Shown piece by piece: positions 37,371 to 48,258 of a stretch of 64,000 bases of DNA. Position 1 is the first letter of the stretch. Each line of letters starts with the position of its first letter. The position numbers were made by a program, and so were the translations under genes. The notes under the pieces were generated by a model. It made no database searches, was not told where the DNA came from, and was given only the letters and a program-made list of their open reading frames with translations. The stretch lies in assembly GCF_947179165.1 (NCBI RefSeq), contig NC_077243.1, positions 32,750,001 through 32,814,000 on the forward strand, given 5' to 3'. This DNA is from Solanum dulcamara. Its lineage: Eukaryota > Streptophyta > Magnoliopsida > Solanales > Solanaceae.

Positions 37371-38930
37371 GATGATGCGATGAATTAAAATAGGTACTCA
37401 GACTTCCCCGTGATTCATACAAGCAGGACAATAACCCTTAAGAAGTGACGTCGCTCAATCTATCATAGAGTTATCTCAAACAAAAACTAAAAATAAAAAT
37501 ATTTTTGTATTTTTCAGAATTTCAGAAAACTATCCAAGTGTTGCAGTACGGGAGACCATCACGGGCCGTGAAGATCATCAAGGATCATGAAAGCTTCTGT
37601 ATTTCCTTCTAGTTCTATGTCTCAAGAAGTGCTTTGAAAAATTTCCAAGTGTAGGAACCATAGAATAGCACCACGGCCCGTGATGAACTTCAAGGTCCGT
37701 AATGTCTTCTGTGATCCTATACTGGCATATTTTCAACAAGGAGTACAAAGGGCCTCCACCATAGATTGTGAAGTGCAATACAGTCTGTTGTGGAGGTCAT
37801 CATCCCCGACCTCACAGTTTCGCCATTAACAACCAACTTCACTTTTCCCAACTCAATCTTTACACTAATTCAAGAAAGTTTTGCAACATTGAACACATGC
37901 AACCTCAAAAGTTAGGCATTCATAGATTAAAAAATAAAGTATGCATCAACTACACATTCCAACTACTACTATCCGAAATCAAATTTCCCAACAAATTCAC
38001 ATATATAAACATAGTCCAAACTATCCTAATAATTATGCACACATGATCTAAACTACGAAACAACTCCCATTGTGCATCGACCCAAGGAATTGAAAGGAAA
38101 AACTTATTAAATTTGTTCAATGTATGCTTCACACCATTGATTTTCACTGTTCCAGGGACTAGAATACTTGGCTACTCACACAAATCACTACTTTCAATTT
38201 GAATTTGTGGGAGGTGGAAGGGTTTTTCACAACAAGGGATAGGAGGGGTGTTCGTTGTGTTGTTACGTAGTAGGAAAGAATGAGAATGACCCAAATTTTG
38301 TGGCGGAAATGGGTAATAGCCAAAAGCCCTAATTAATTTGGACCCAAGTTTACTAAACATAATTTAGCCAACTAGGGTTCATGGCCTGTGGTGAGTACTC
38401 ATAAAGATGACAACAGACTGTATTCCTCTTTCATGATGTGAGATTTGAACAAAATAGAGGTGGTCTTACCTGGGTAGCACGGAGGGAAAAAAGTCCATAA
38501 AGTTTTTCACGAGCCGTAATGCCCACCGTATTGGTGGACCTTGATAATAGGTGACGGACTTTACCTGGGATTGACGGAAGGCAAAATTGTCCATGAAGTC
38601 CTTTACGGGCCATAATACCCCCCGTAATCCTGAGGGCCCTAGAGACTGTTCTTATCACGCCACTCCACCACAGGTAGTGGGAGATTATGTCGATCATTTT
38701 ATGTTTTCTCCTCCTATGAGACCCTGCATTCATTAAACACATGATGACATTATAAAAATATCAAATAACAAAATTTAACCTATCTAATGCTAATACAATC
38801 CTTAGGTTGCCTCCCAAGCAGCCCTTAATTTAATGTCGTGATACGACACAGGTTCTTTGACTACTCAGACTTTATCAAGTTGTAGTTCTTCAACCACTTT
38901 CACTTCATCTAGAGGTCCCAAGTGGGGAGA
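37371..38930 (-). mobile_element. Z 5' leader region
   Basis: Non-coding, with repeated 'acggcccgtga'/'tcacgggccgt'-type palindromic motifs near 37555, 37670, 38510 and 38605. At 38811 it carries 'ggttgcctcccaagcag', a landmark I know from plant LTR-element leaders. The junction with element W is near 38930. No second LTR copy was found, so the 5' LTR seems deleted. Confidence 0.4.
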
Positions 38931-39260
38931 TTAGTCTCAAGTTTTGATCTCTCTAACTGAATATGTACCGAAGGCTTTATGATCAATGAAAACCTCAAAA
39001 TGCATCCTATATGAGTAATGGCACCACAACTTCAACACAAAACCCATGGTCACCAACTCTAAGTCATGGGTAGGATGATTCTTCTCATGAGTCTTCAGCT
39101 GTCTATAAGCATATACTATCACCTTTCCTTTCTATATCAACACACCACCTAAGCCCATTCAAGAAGCATCATAATATATATTAAAACCTCTTCGAGTAAG
39201 GTCAAAATCGAAGCCAAAGTCAATAAAGTCTTGAGCTTTTGAAAGCTCGCCTCACACTCA
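38931..39260 (-). pseudogene. RNase H fragment of element W
   Basis: The reverse frame at 39122-38937 reads VYAYRQLKTHEKNHPTHDLE then HFEVFIDHKAFGTY, the middle of gypsy RNase H with the FIDHK acidic site. The upstream part lies in other frames near 39130-39230. It breaks near 38935 before the end of the domain, and no integrase follows, so the 3' half of W is lost. Confidence 0.85.
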
Positions 39261-39268
39261 TCGAACAA

Positions 39269-39900
39269 TTAGAAGTTCACATTCTTCTGAGTTAATCTAG
39301 ACAATGGGGTGGCAATAGAAGAAAAACACTGCACAAACCTTCTATAGTAACCAACCAATCCCACAAAACTATGAATCTCAATGCTCAAAGGGAAAACATG
39401 ATCGAAATTAGTCTTGGAATACACCAAGATGTCATCAATGAATACAATCACAAAGAAATCTAGATAGGGACAAAAAACCCTATTCATCAACTCCATAAAT
39501 AATGTTGAGACATTATCAAAACCAAATAACATCACCAAAAACTCATAATAGTCGTACCAAGTCTTAAAAGATATCTTAGGGATATCCGATGCCCTAATCT
39601 TCAACTGATGAAAACCCGATCTCAAGTTTATCTTGGAGAATATCATCATTCCCTAAAGCTGGTCAATTAAATCATCGATGCATGGAAAAGGATACTTGTT
39701 CTTAATGGTCATTGTTTTCAACTGCCTGTAATAAATGCATATACCCTCATAGAACCATCCTTCTTCTTCACAAATAGAACTAGTGCATACCATGGTGATA
39801 TGCTAGGGAGAATGAACCCCTTACTCAATAAATTCTATAACTGATCCTTCAACTCCTTCAACTCGGTTGGAGCCATAGGATAATGAAGAATAGAAATGGT
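39269..39900 (-). pseudogene. Reverse transcriptase of element W
   Basis: The frame at 39649-39269 has [39 protein letters not shown] and [20 protein letters not shown] with both catalytic aspartates present (near 39428-39442). Immediately after, it jumps to [20 protein letters not shown], so about 45 residues that normally include the FLGHVVS block are missing in frame. The N-terminal block (39900-39650, with [16 protein letters not shown]) is in the same direction but interrupted by stops. Confidence 0.92.
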
Positions 39901-40176
39901 CTTAGTGCCCATCTCTAAATCAATAGCAAAATTGATATCTCTATTTAAAGGAACACATGGCAGGTCAGTACAAAATACATCTAGAAACTCTCGAACAATC
40001 AAAACAGACTCCTTAGAGATGGATCAACATTAGTATCCCAAATAAAGGTTAAATAGGACAAGCATCTGCTATCAACTAATCACTGCATGGAGGAAGAAAA
40101 TAACCTTAATAGGGTAAGAACCACTAGAACCCTTCTACTCAACTCTTAGAATATTGGGAATCTCTAAGGTCATAGT

Positions 40177-40599
40177 CTAAGCATGACAGTCAAAAATAAC
40201 ATGATACGAAGAAAGCAAATCCATACCCAGAATGACATCAAAGTCTACCATTTCAAATATGATCAAGTCTACCCAAGTGTCATACCCCGCCAAAGTAACA
40301 AGACGAGATTGATACACCTGATCCACCACTAAAGGAACACTCATAGTGGTAGAAACACAAACTAGTACAGGTATGCAATTACACATCAAATCAAACCCAG
40401 CAGCATAATAAGTAGAAATATAAGAGAATGTAGATCTCGGATCAAACAATACAGAAGCAGATTGATGACAGACTTGGATGATACCTCTGGTAACAATATT
40501 TGAAGCCTCTACCTTGAGTCTAATCGAAAAAGAAGAACAATGACCTTCTCTACTTCCCCCGGTCTTAACCGTACTTCTACCTACACCTTGTGGAACCAT
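40177..40599 (-). pseudogene. Protease domain of element W
   Basis: A 140-residue open reverse frame. It contains ASVLFDPRSTFSYISTYYAA near residues 48-67, where gypsy proteases of this clade have DPGST; the catalytic glycine is arginine. YQSRLVTLAGYDTWVDLIIF and FDVILGMDLLSSYHVIFDCH follow, both typical of the clade. The glycine loss implies no activity. Confidence 0.9.
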
Positions 40600-41990
40600 A
40601 ACACTACTAGCACCCTACCAAGAGTCTGATCATTTCTACTTTTTTGAGCTCTGCCTCAACCCCTAGTCAGAGGCGCTGGTGATCTAGCCAAAACCAAAGA
40701 ACTAGGTTAGGATCCAACTCGACCCTATATGGGGTACTACCACAAGATGTGATTGGGGTCTCCAAAACCATAACAAACTCTCTGAACTGAAGACTACTGT
40801 TATAATCCAGAGGAACGAGTCTAACCACCTTGGCCTGTAGCCTCTACTGCAAACCCTAAGAACTTTAACCCAAACTATAGATACCATGGGCTGTATGACT
40901 ACACTATGATGCCTGCATGAACTTGTCCACTACATTGGAAAGAACCACCTCTCATAAAGGACCCTCTACCTCCAAAGGAGGCACATGAAAATTTACTGGA
41001 AGTATGGGGTCTCTTATCTCTCACATCCCCAAACTTCTCACGCTCCACCAACTTCATCTCTTTTGTATCTCCAACCATAGACTACAAGGTACCTCCTATA
41101 TAGCATGAACTGTACACTGCAGAACAAATGGGGTAGGACAATCCCCTCACAAACCGTTGAGACCTCTCGGCCTCATCAGGAATAATAGGTAGGGCATGCT
41201 TAGATAACTGAAAAATATGGGTGTCATACTCTGCAACCATGAGCCCTCCTATCTCAAACCCTCAAACCTCAATCTTCTCTCTTTTTTGACACTCCAAAGG
41301 GCAAAATAATCATAAAAATAGGAGCAAACATCTCCCAAGTCACTAGTAGAGATCCAACCGACCTAGAATTTAAATAAACTCGCCACCACTCTCTAGTTTG
41401 TCAATGTAACTAAAATATAGTATAGCGAACCCCGTGTAAATTAGCTAAGTTGAGCATCTCAAGAAACTCTAGATACTTAGACAAGAACTCATGTGCATCC
41501 TCACTCTTTCCACCCTGAAATTGAGGTGGATCCATCTTCCAGAATCTTTCATAATGACTCTACTCCTCGTCAAATAACACTAGTAAAGGTGCACCCTAGA
41601 CACCAACCCCGGGTAAAGGATCACCATCGACTTTATAACCCACTAGTGTTTGTCCCACCAGGCCATGCAGAACTAGGACCTGATGCTAATCCGAGGTTTG
41701 AGCCTCCGCTTTGGTCTGAGAACCATGTGGTATGCCTGTTGCATCCCACTTTAAGAAAAACCATCAAGTACACCCAATACCCTCAGCAAGGTTTCCTAAA
41801 ACAAAGGTTAAACAACATACTCTAGAGGAATTTTATCCCCTCTAACATCCATCTCTAGCTCAAGGGAGATACCTCTACATGGTCTCAAGTCGGTGCCACT
41901 CCTCGTACACGGCCTCTCCCCTTCACATGAGATCTACCCCCTCATCTTCTAGCAACAGTATCTCTCATCCTATCCATCTGACAAAAAAAT
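40600..41990 (-). pseudogene. Broken gag of element W
   Basis: In reverse, near 41555-41460, the frame reads FWKMDPPQFQGGKSEDAHEF, the start of the retrotransposon gag core. WWRVYLNSRSVGSPLVTWE follows near 41400-41340. Downstream fragments toward 40620 are in mixed frames with stops. I see no intact zinc knuckle. Forward ORFs over this region (such as 41493-41825) are antisense shadows. Confidence 0.75.
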
Positions 41991-42160
41991 ATGTGACAAC
42001 TTAGTACTCATGGAAATAAACCGTACATGAGAAAGAATGAACAAAAGGAAGCTTCCTCACAATCCTCATATCCTATTAAAGATAAGCAATAGATGTCTCT
42101 TAGCCAATCCTCGAGACTATACTAGACTAAGCTTGTACACATGTGAGACCTATGAATTTA

Positions 42161-42175
42161 GGCTCTGATGCTAAT
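42161..42175 (-). other. W primer binding site
   Basis: In reverse the sequence reads TTAGCATCAGAGCC right after the LTR end ...GGGTGATGACA at 42177. It is a one-to-two-mismatch version of TTGGTATCAGAGCC, and fixes W as a reverse-strand element with gag next to it. Confidence 0.75.
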
Positions 42176-42176
42176 T

Positions 42177-42286
42177 TGTCATCACCCAAAAAAACTGAGT
42201 ATGATGGCACCTGTCTTATTTTACCTAGATAGGTAATCCTTAAAAACCCTCAACAAGGGAAAATCCTAAAAATAAAAGAACGTAAA
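42177..42286 (-). repeat. W 5' LTR fragment
   Basis: Only the last 110 bases remain, because a forward LTR begins at 42287. The text resembles the end of the reverse LTR at 52683-52780 ('atgatggcac', 'ttgtca'), so W belongs to the same family as the LTRs at 3898, 8779 and 52683. Confidence 0.65.
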
Positions 42287-43730
42287 TGTAAGACCCAAAA
42301 AGTTGGAAAGTTAGGACAAAGGAGTGACATCAAGAAAATAGAACCAATCTGAGGTCTACGACTCCTTCTACGGATCGTAGTCATTTCTATGATTCATAGG
42401 AATGGGTCATAGAGTGGGTTCTTAAACTAGTGTAGGAAAATTCTTAAGACAGACCCTACGACTCAACAAAGTGAGTCATAAGCCTGCCAACAAGTCATCA
42501 TGTGGAGTCATAACAAAACTTCAGAAGCGTTTAATTTTGTAGGTTTTCAAGACCTACAAGATGAATGCATTTACGACCTGTAAAGATTTTGGCGAGTCGT
42601 AGAACTTATTACAAATCATAGAAACAAACTCGTAGGTCCAAATTTAGTTTTTAATAAAGGGTAACGTTGTCTTTTCCCCAAGTTTGGTTCAATGAGCCTA
42701 GACACTATTATGGCCTAGTTCAAGCTTATAACTGCCCAACCCTTCTAAATTCCCACTTTTCTAATTCACTCTTCTAAAATTCTCTAAGGCAAGATCAATC
42801 AATTTCCCTCAAGGTTCTCTTAAGATCTTCTCCAAAATTCCAAGCTAGGGTTTTAGGAGCAACCAACTCTTCTTCTTCAATTTTTAGTTGGTTTAACCAA
42901 GGTATGTGGGGATTGATCCATGGTTTCCTTTCACCCATAGAGTCTCAAGGTTTTCCTCAAATATATCTTACCATTTCATTGGTTTTCTAACCCCAGTTTG
43001 ATGAATTGCATTAGGCTATTTCAATTACATTTTTAGTTGTTATCAATGATCATTATAAACATAATTCTACATTAATTGTATGATTTAAAGTTGAATTATG
43101 GATGTCCATGCATGAATCTATTTTCAATGATGATTTACCTATATTGTGATTATGAAGTTCGATGATTTTCAAAAGAAAGCTTTTTTGAAAGAGTTGACAT
43201 TTATGATTTGATGAGTAAAGTTATAATGATGATCAATGATGATCCAAGAAACTTATTATTGTGTGATAAGGATAATTCTCACACAAATTATGATTTAAGA
43301 TGGTGATAAGGACAATTCTCATCAAAGTTTATGGATTCCTATGAATCACTAAAGTTAATGACCTACTCTAATGATTATTTTCATGATGAAGTTAATGATG
43401 ATTATTCTATATTTTAATCAATTCTGGTGGGATATTGACTAAGAACCGAGAGGACTTGTAGGTGGGGTTCGGTCCGGTAACGTAGTTAGTAATCCAAGGG
43501 AATCTTAGTAATAACCTAAAGTCTCAAACTACGCCGCCACTGTAGGTTGCCTTATGGCTTAACTAATAGATCCACATATAGCTCACAAAATTAAAGTTTT
43601 TCTCACGCAGTCTACCTTGGCAAGTAGACTCTATCTTCTCGATATGGGAGTTATATTAGACTCCATGTTATAGCTCGTATGGTCTTAAAATATTGATTAA
43701 AGGTCTTATCCCACACAAGTTGTATGCAAG
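42287..43730 (+). mobile_element. Y-family LTR without its element, right end lost
   Basis: It opens TGTAAGACCC and follows the Y LTR from 42697 onward, past 'tatagctcgtatggtctt' at 43670. It ends near 43730 where pararetrovirus sequence starts, and I do not see it resume after the viral locus. The first 410 bases contain repeated 'ctacgact' and 'gagtcata' phrases. Confidence 0.7.
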
Positions 43731-43767
43731 GATATGAGATTTTCTATGAAATTTTATCCAACACAGT

Positions 43768-44214
43768 CATCTTGTTTAACAAGTAAAATCAATCCTCCTG
43801 AAGGGGAATATGTTATGTCTAATATCAATATGGTATTAACAATAGAGTAATTTTTTAGAGAAACATAGTATTATAACAGTATAATGTCTTAGCTTAAATA
43901 AAAATTTAAGGATCCAACGCACTTCCATACCTTATCTCGCTTTGACCAATATTATTTTGGGTATTCGTCGAGACTTTTAACGGATATTTCAGTCCCAATC
44001 TGTTGCCAGGTAACTTCTCTAATGCTCCTTCAAAATAACTCAGCATAGTCTTGATTCATTTTCTACTTCAAGGCATAAGGGTGATAAGGATGGGGAAATC
44101 TTTTCTTTTTAAGAAAGGAAAGAAATTATATTGAAATAATAACAGGGCTCTAGAAAAATACTCACAAACTTAGCTTTTATTCATATGGATATTTTTACAA
44201 GGGTAGAAGGATTT
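43768..44214 (-). repeat. Inverted copy of the viral leader (left arm)
   Basis: This is the reverse complement of 51196-51640, by eye about nine-tenths identical, and includes the viral poly(A) signal in reverse (near 44176-44181). It adjoins the forward genome copy at 44215. It could be the end of a second, oppositely oriented integrated copy. Confidence 0.9.
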
Positions 44215-44244
44215 TAATTTGTTTTCTAAACCCACTCCCCCAGC

Positions 44245-44257
44245 TGGTACCAGGGCC
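44245..44257 (+). other. Viral minus-strand primer binding site
   Basis: TGGTACCAGGGCC, followed by ATG at 44258, matches the caulimovirid primer site TGGTATCAGAGC with two changes. By convention it marks position 1 of the circular viral genome. Confidence 0.8.
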
Positions 44258-44298
44258 ATGATAGATATTAAGACGTAGAAGTAGATATTACCCAAAAC

Positions 44299-44409
44299 AT
44301 GTCTACTTTAGATATTAAGATTATACATGAAATTAATGAAGACAAATTTGATAAAATAATTAACTCATTAAGATGTGATAAAAATTTTAATGACCTAAAT
44401 ATAGAATGA
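44299..44409 (+). CDS. Small viral ORF, 36 residues (possibly truncated)
   Basis: It starts MSTLDIKIIHEINEDKFDKI soon after the primer site and stops at 44407-44409. It is rich in Lys, Asp, Ile and Asn, like the following ORFs. It may be the start of the frame that continues at 44473. I do not recognise a domain. Confidence 0.4.
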   Translation: MSTLDIKIIHEINEDKFDKIINSLRCDKNFNDLNIE

Positions 44410-44472
44410 AAAGGCATTCTACCTTTGTTAATATAAAAATAGATAATACTTATATATGGAAATTTAGAAAGC

Positions 44473-44667
44473 ATGCAAGATAGCCAAAAAGGCAAAGAAA
44501 AATGCAAAAAGTTGTTACTTCTACTTCAAAAAGATAATAATGATAAAGATTCTATTATTAGAATGGAACAAATACTATCAGACTATGATAGAATCATAGA
44601 AGAACTAACTAATAATATAAAACTCATCAAACTTGAGATTGATACACATCCTACTAGTATAGGATAA
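44473..44667 (+). CDS. Small viral ORF, 64 residues, coiled-coil-like
   Basis: A highly charged frame with KGKEKCKKLLLLLQKDNNDK and a heptad-like run of Ile/Leu to residue 58. Its stop overlaps the next start in TAATG (44665-44669). Position and composition fit the small proteins upstream of the capsid gene in caulimovirids (for example virion-associated proteins). That role is inference. Confidence 0.5.
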   Translation: MQDSQKGKEKCKKLLLLLQKDNNDKDSIIRMEQILSDYDRIIEELTNNIKLIKLEIDTHPTSIG

Positions 44668-44927
44668 TGAGAAAATTGACTTCTTTTACTGAAATACAAT
44701 TAGACAACCATCATTATTGGACTTTTCAGAAGAACTTAAAAGTTGTTAAGATAAAAGACGAATCATATAAAAGATATTTAAAAAGATTAGACTCTGAGAA
44801 AATTGAACAGGTAAGAAGAATACAAAATATAATACTCTCTAATAATGATGATATAATAGGAGAAAAGGACAATATAAAAGTACTTCAAAACTATTATTTC
44901 AAAAAGAATCCAGCTAGCCTAGGATAA
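44667..44927 (+). CDS. Small viral ORF, 86 residues
   Basis: It begins at the ATG overlapping the previous stop (TAATG) and ends two bases before the next ATG at 44929. The composition is Lys/Asp/Asn-rich with likely helices (YKRYLKRLDSEKIEQVRRIQ). I recognise no domain. The tight coupling to both neighbours argues for an expressed ORF in the ancestral virus. Confidence 0.5.
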   Translation: MRKLTSFTEIQLDNHHYWTFQKNLKVVKIKDESYKRYLKRLDSEKIEQVRRIQNIILSNNDDIIGEKDNIKVLQNYYFKKNPASLG

Positions 44928-44928
44928 G

Positions 44929-46502
44929 ATGGAAAACAAAACCAATTATAAATTACTTAATGAACAAGATCCTCTAAAAATAGAACAGGATTTGTATGAA
45001 ATACAAAGAACAATAATTCACATTGGGAACTTAATAATTAAAGAAATTCAGAATTTAAAACATATATTAACCCAAAATAATCGATGAAGAGCCTGTAGTT
45101 AAAACTATAGGAACTATAGGATCCCATATTGCAAACATAAAAATACCCGAAAGATACAGAGGAAATAACTTAAAATGGTAAGCTCCGATTCAGAAAATTC
45201 TGAAATAGATAATCTCATAATAAATATAAAAGGAACTAAGTTAAAAAATGAAGGTGATATGATAAATTTAAAAATAGATATTAATAAACCAGAAGTAGAT
45301 TTTAATCATAATATAACTGAACTTCCTCATAAGGCTGAAACTAGCCAAACAAGTTTCAATAAACCTTCTAGGGCTTATGCAGGTATAAATGTTGCATTAA
45401 GAGCAAAGGATAGTCATTCTCCAGTAGGATCAATGAAAAGCGAAGCGATTAATCTATTTGGAATATACCTAGATTTAGATTATATCAATAATACTGAAGA
45501 AGTTGTAGATAAATGGGAAACTTCCTTAAGGATAGCAGTAACAGTAAACAAAATGGAATATGATACAACTAAACACTTTATAGAACGAAGTTTATTAAAT
45601 AGTGTATTAAGATTTTGGCAAAACTTAAATGAAGCCACTAAAAATGATATTTTCGGTACTGACGATAATATTGCTAATTTAATTATAAGAGCTACAAAAG
45701 CAATGAGATTGGAGTTTGCTGGAGAAGGTAACTTCCTAAAAGACCCAGCAACTATTAAAAAATATGAAATTGCTTTGTTACGATTACAACTATGTGACAT
45801 GTGCGAAATAGATAAATATATTTGTATCTTTCAAGATTATTATTACTATGTTTATAACAGAGTAAAAAATATAGAAATGTATTTACCAATGTTTTTCAGT
45901 AAGATACCAGACCCTTGGGGCAAAAAATTAATAGATACTTATAATCCCGGAATATCAGATACTTTAGGGAAAAGAATAACTCATTTAAAAGATAAACTAA
46001 GTACATGGTGTGCAGACAACATACTAGCAAAGGCAACTAAAAGATTGAGAAAGAAAATAAGTTTATGTTGTGTAACCCAAAAATATCAATAATGATTGAA
46101 TGTGAAAGTCCTTATTATTACAAAAAGATTAAAAGAAAATATAAAAAGAAGAGACTCTTTAAGAAAAAATATTTTAAAAAGAGAAAGGCTAGATATTATA
46201 AAAAGAAAAGATATACTCGATATCAAAAACCAGTTTACAAAAGAAATAATAAAAGAAAAAACCCAAAAGAATGCAGATGTTATTACTGTAAAGAGATAGG
46301 ACACTATGCTAATAGATGCCCAAAGAAATTTGCTAATAATAGCAAGAAAATAGAAATTGATGACGATATAGAAGAAATGATAAATTCAGATGAATTTGTA
46401 ATATTAAATAAGTTTGAAGAAGTTGAATCACACGATACAATTTTTTTATTAACTGATACAGATTATTATTCTTCGTTAGAAGAAGACAATCAAGAGGAGT
46501 AA
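44929..46502 (+). pseudogene. Viral capsid protein, frameshifted
   Basis: Capsid protein that would package the DNA. The first part (MENKTNYKLLNEQDPLKIEQ) runs from 44929 to a stop near 45087. A shift leads to a segment ending near 45174, then the main 305-residue frame (45175-46092) covers the capsid core (YGIYLD-type and WQNLNEATKNDIFGTDDNIA regions). Another shift near 46065 leads to 46065-46502: a strongly basic Lys/Arg/Tyr region, the zinc knuckle CRCYYCKEIGHYANRC at about 46272-46319, and an acidic tail (SLEEDNQEE). Basic region, CX2CX4HX4C knuckle and acidic end are the caulimovirid capsid signature. Three frame breaks make it dead. Confidence 0.85.
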
Positions 46503-47418
46503 TGAAATAGAAACTATTCAGGATATAATAGAAGAAACGATAGAACATATAGAAAAATATTAACAAGATATACTTATAGATAAAAGAAAATTAAAACAAA
46601 TACAAAAAGAAAAGTTTTCTTTAACTAATTACTCAGGATTTGATGTAAATATACTTGAAAGATTCGGATTAAGAAAAAAACAACATTATTTATTTTATGG
46701 ATTAAATATCCAAGAAAAAGCATTAGAAGTCTCTGTTACTTCTAATAAAGTAATGATACAGTTACTATCTAAAAAGGATATTCAAGATAAATTACGAAAA
46801 TTAAAAATAGAAATTCAAAATACTCTTGGATGGATACATATAGGAGCAATCCAGATAATAATAAAATCCACATTCAGAGAAGGATTAGATACACCAATAG
46901 ATTTAGCTATTATAGATAATAGGATAATAAACAGGAAAGAAGCTTGCTTAGGAATATTACGAGAAAATTTACAATATGGAAAGATTAAATTTAATGTTTA
47001 TCCTAGGATTTCATACCATCTCCTAGATAAAGACTTTGAAAAAACACTAAGCTTAATACAAGATTTTAAAAGAAAAGATTTCTTTCACAAATACAATAGA
47101 CCCTATTCGATAACATATGTAATCTCATATGCTATCTCAAACACACATCATTCATATTGCTTTGCCATAAAAGATACAATAGATTATCCCCATTTATTCG
47201 AAGAAGTCAGTCAGATACAAATGCCTATTATATCACAGATACAAGAAATAGAAGATACACTATTAGACTTATATTTACAACTTAAACCCTTGTATAACCA
47301 ACAAGATTCAACCTCTCAATTATCTTTTGATAAAACTCGAGTCATAAACCCTGTGGCAATAATAAGAAAAACGCAATCAGAAAGATTTATAAGACCTATT
47401 CTAGAAGCAAAAAAATAA
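46501..47418 (+). pseudogene. Viral movement protein (30K superfamily)
   Basis: Would carry virus through plasmodesmata. The frame is open from 46564 to 47418, although the first ATG is at 46753. A stop (46561-46563) divides it from an upstream same-frame stretch that overlaps the end of the capsid frame. The diagnostic part reads LGWIHIGAIQIIIKSTFREG, followed by a conserved-looking DTPIDLAIIDNRI, the caulimovirid 30K core. Beta-rich sequence continues to about residue 150, then a helical C-terminus (QIQEIEDTLLDLYLQLKPLY). It ends TAA, followed at once by the protease-like frame. Confidence 0.85.
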
Positions 47419-47419
47419 T

Positions 47420-47803
47420 GAAATAAAAAATTATAAGATAATAGGCAAATATTTTAATGGTATAAAATTCATTCCCATCAATATCCTATTAGATACAAGA
47501 GCTAGTGGAAATTACATTAGCATTAGGCTGTGTAATCATCTCCAACAGTAAAAATTAAAAGATAAACATCTATATACTGATTTCAATGGAGAACGACATG
47601 AAATAGTAAGCATGATAGAAATCATTTTAAAATTCGAAGATAACACTATTCCTATAAGATTACTAGTTGAACCAGAAGGAACCAATGATGCTTTAGAAAT
47701 CCTACTAGGAACTATGTTCCTAGATAGTGTAAAACCATATGATATACTTGATCAAGGTATCAAGATTACTTATGATAATAAGATAATCTTCATATCAAAA
47801 TGA
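47420..47803 (+). pseudogene. First retropepsin-like segment
   Basis: The frame contains INILLDTRASGNYISIRLCN at about 47477-47536, resembling the retropepsin active site D-[TS]-G-A-S with arginine for glycine. A stop lies near 47549. It then has NGERHEIVSMIEIILKFEDN, a flap-like hairpin, and ALEILLGTMFLDSVKPYDIL near 47690-47750, matching the second conserved region of such proteases. It ends in TGA overlapping the next ATG (47800-47803). A second protease-like segment follows, so this could be a duplicated, possibly non-catalytic domain. The assignment is by motif reading only. Confidence 0.5.
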
Positions 47804-48258
47804 CAAAACAATATAGCATTTATATACCTATTGGAATAATATACAAAGATTATAAAGCAGAATATTTTGTTGCTTATATAGATAACGGTTCAGAAAAATA
47901 TTGTTGTAGACCAGAAATATTTCCCAAAAAATACCACCAAGATTTATCTATTACCAGAGGAAAATATATATCAAATAATATTATAACAATGTCTAGAAGC
48001 ATTGCTCAACCAATTATATTACTAAGATATTTTCAGATAAAATATCCCCAATTTTACTTTTACAATATTGGACAAGATGTATTATTAGGAAATAACTTTT
48101 TAGAAATATTTTATAGTGTATTATACGATAGACTTTTATTTCAAATAAGATTTAAGACACCTTGTCAACACACAATTGTTGTAAAAAAATTAAAACTGCT
48201 TATTCAAAAAAATTGCCTATTCACTTTAAACCCCGCACAGCCCAGCATGGTGATATAG
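47800..48258 (+). pseudogene. Viral aspartic protease domain (start of the RT polyprotein)
   Basis: It begins at ATG 47800 within the overlap ATGA. The 152-residue frame has AEYFVAYIDNGSEKYCCRPE, equivalent to the caulimovirid active site YIDTGAS but with DNGS. It also has the conserved YNIGQDVLLGNNFLEIFY region near residues 85-105, typical of caulimovirid proteases. A stop at 48256-48258 cuts it from the RT frame, which in the ancestral virus was probably continuous. A related fragment recurs at 51735-51870. Confidence 0.8.

Noticed and set aside
41493..41825. 110-residue forward ORF
   Set aside because: It is antisense to the W gag pseudogene and shows no domain of its own.
45480..45800. 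Reverse ORF over the capsid gene
   Set aside because: It is a shadow of the capsid frame on the other strand.
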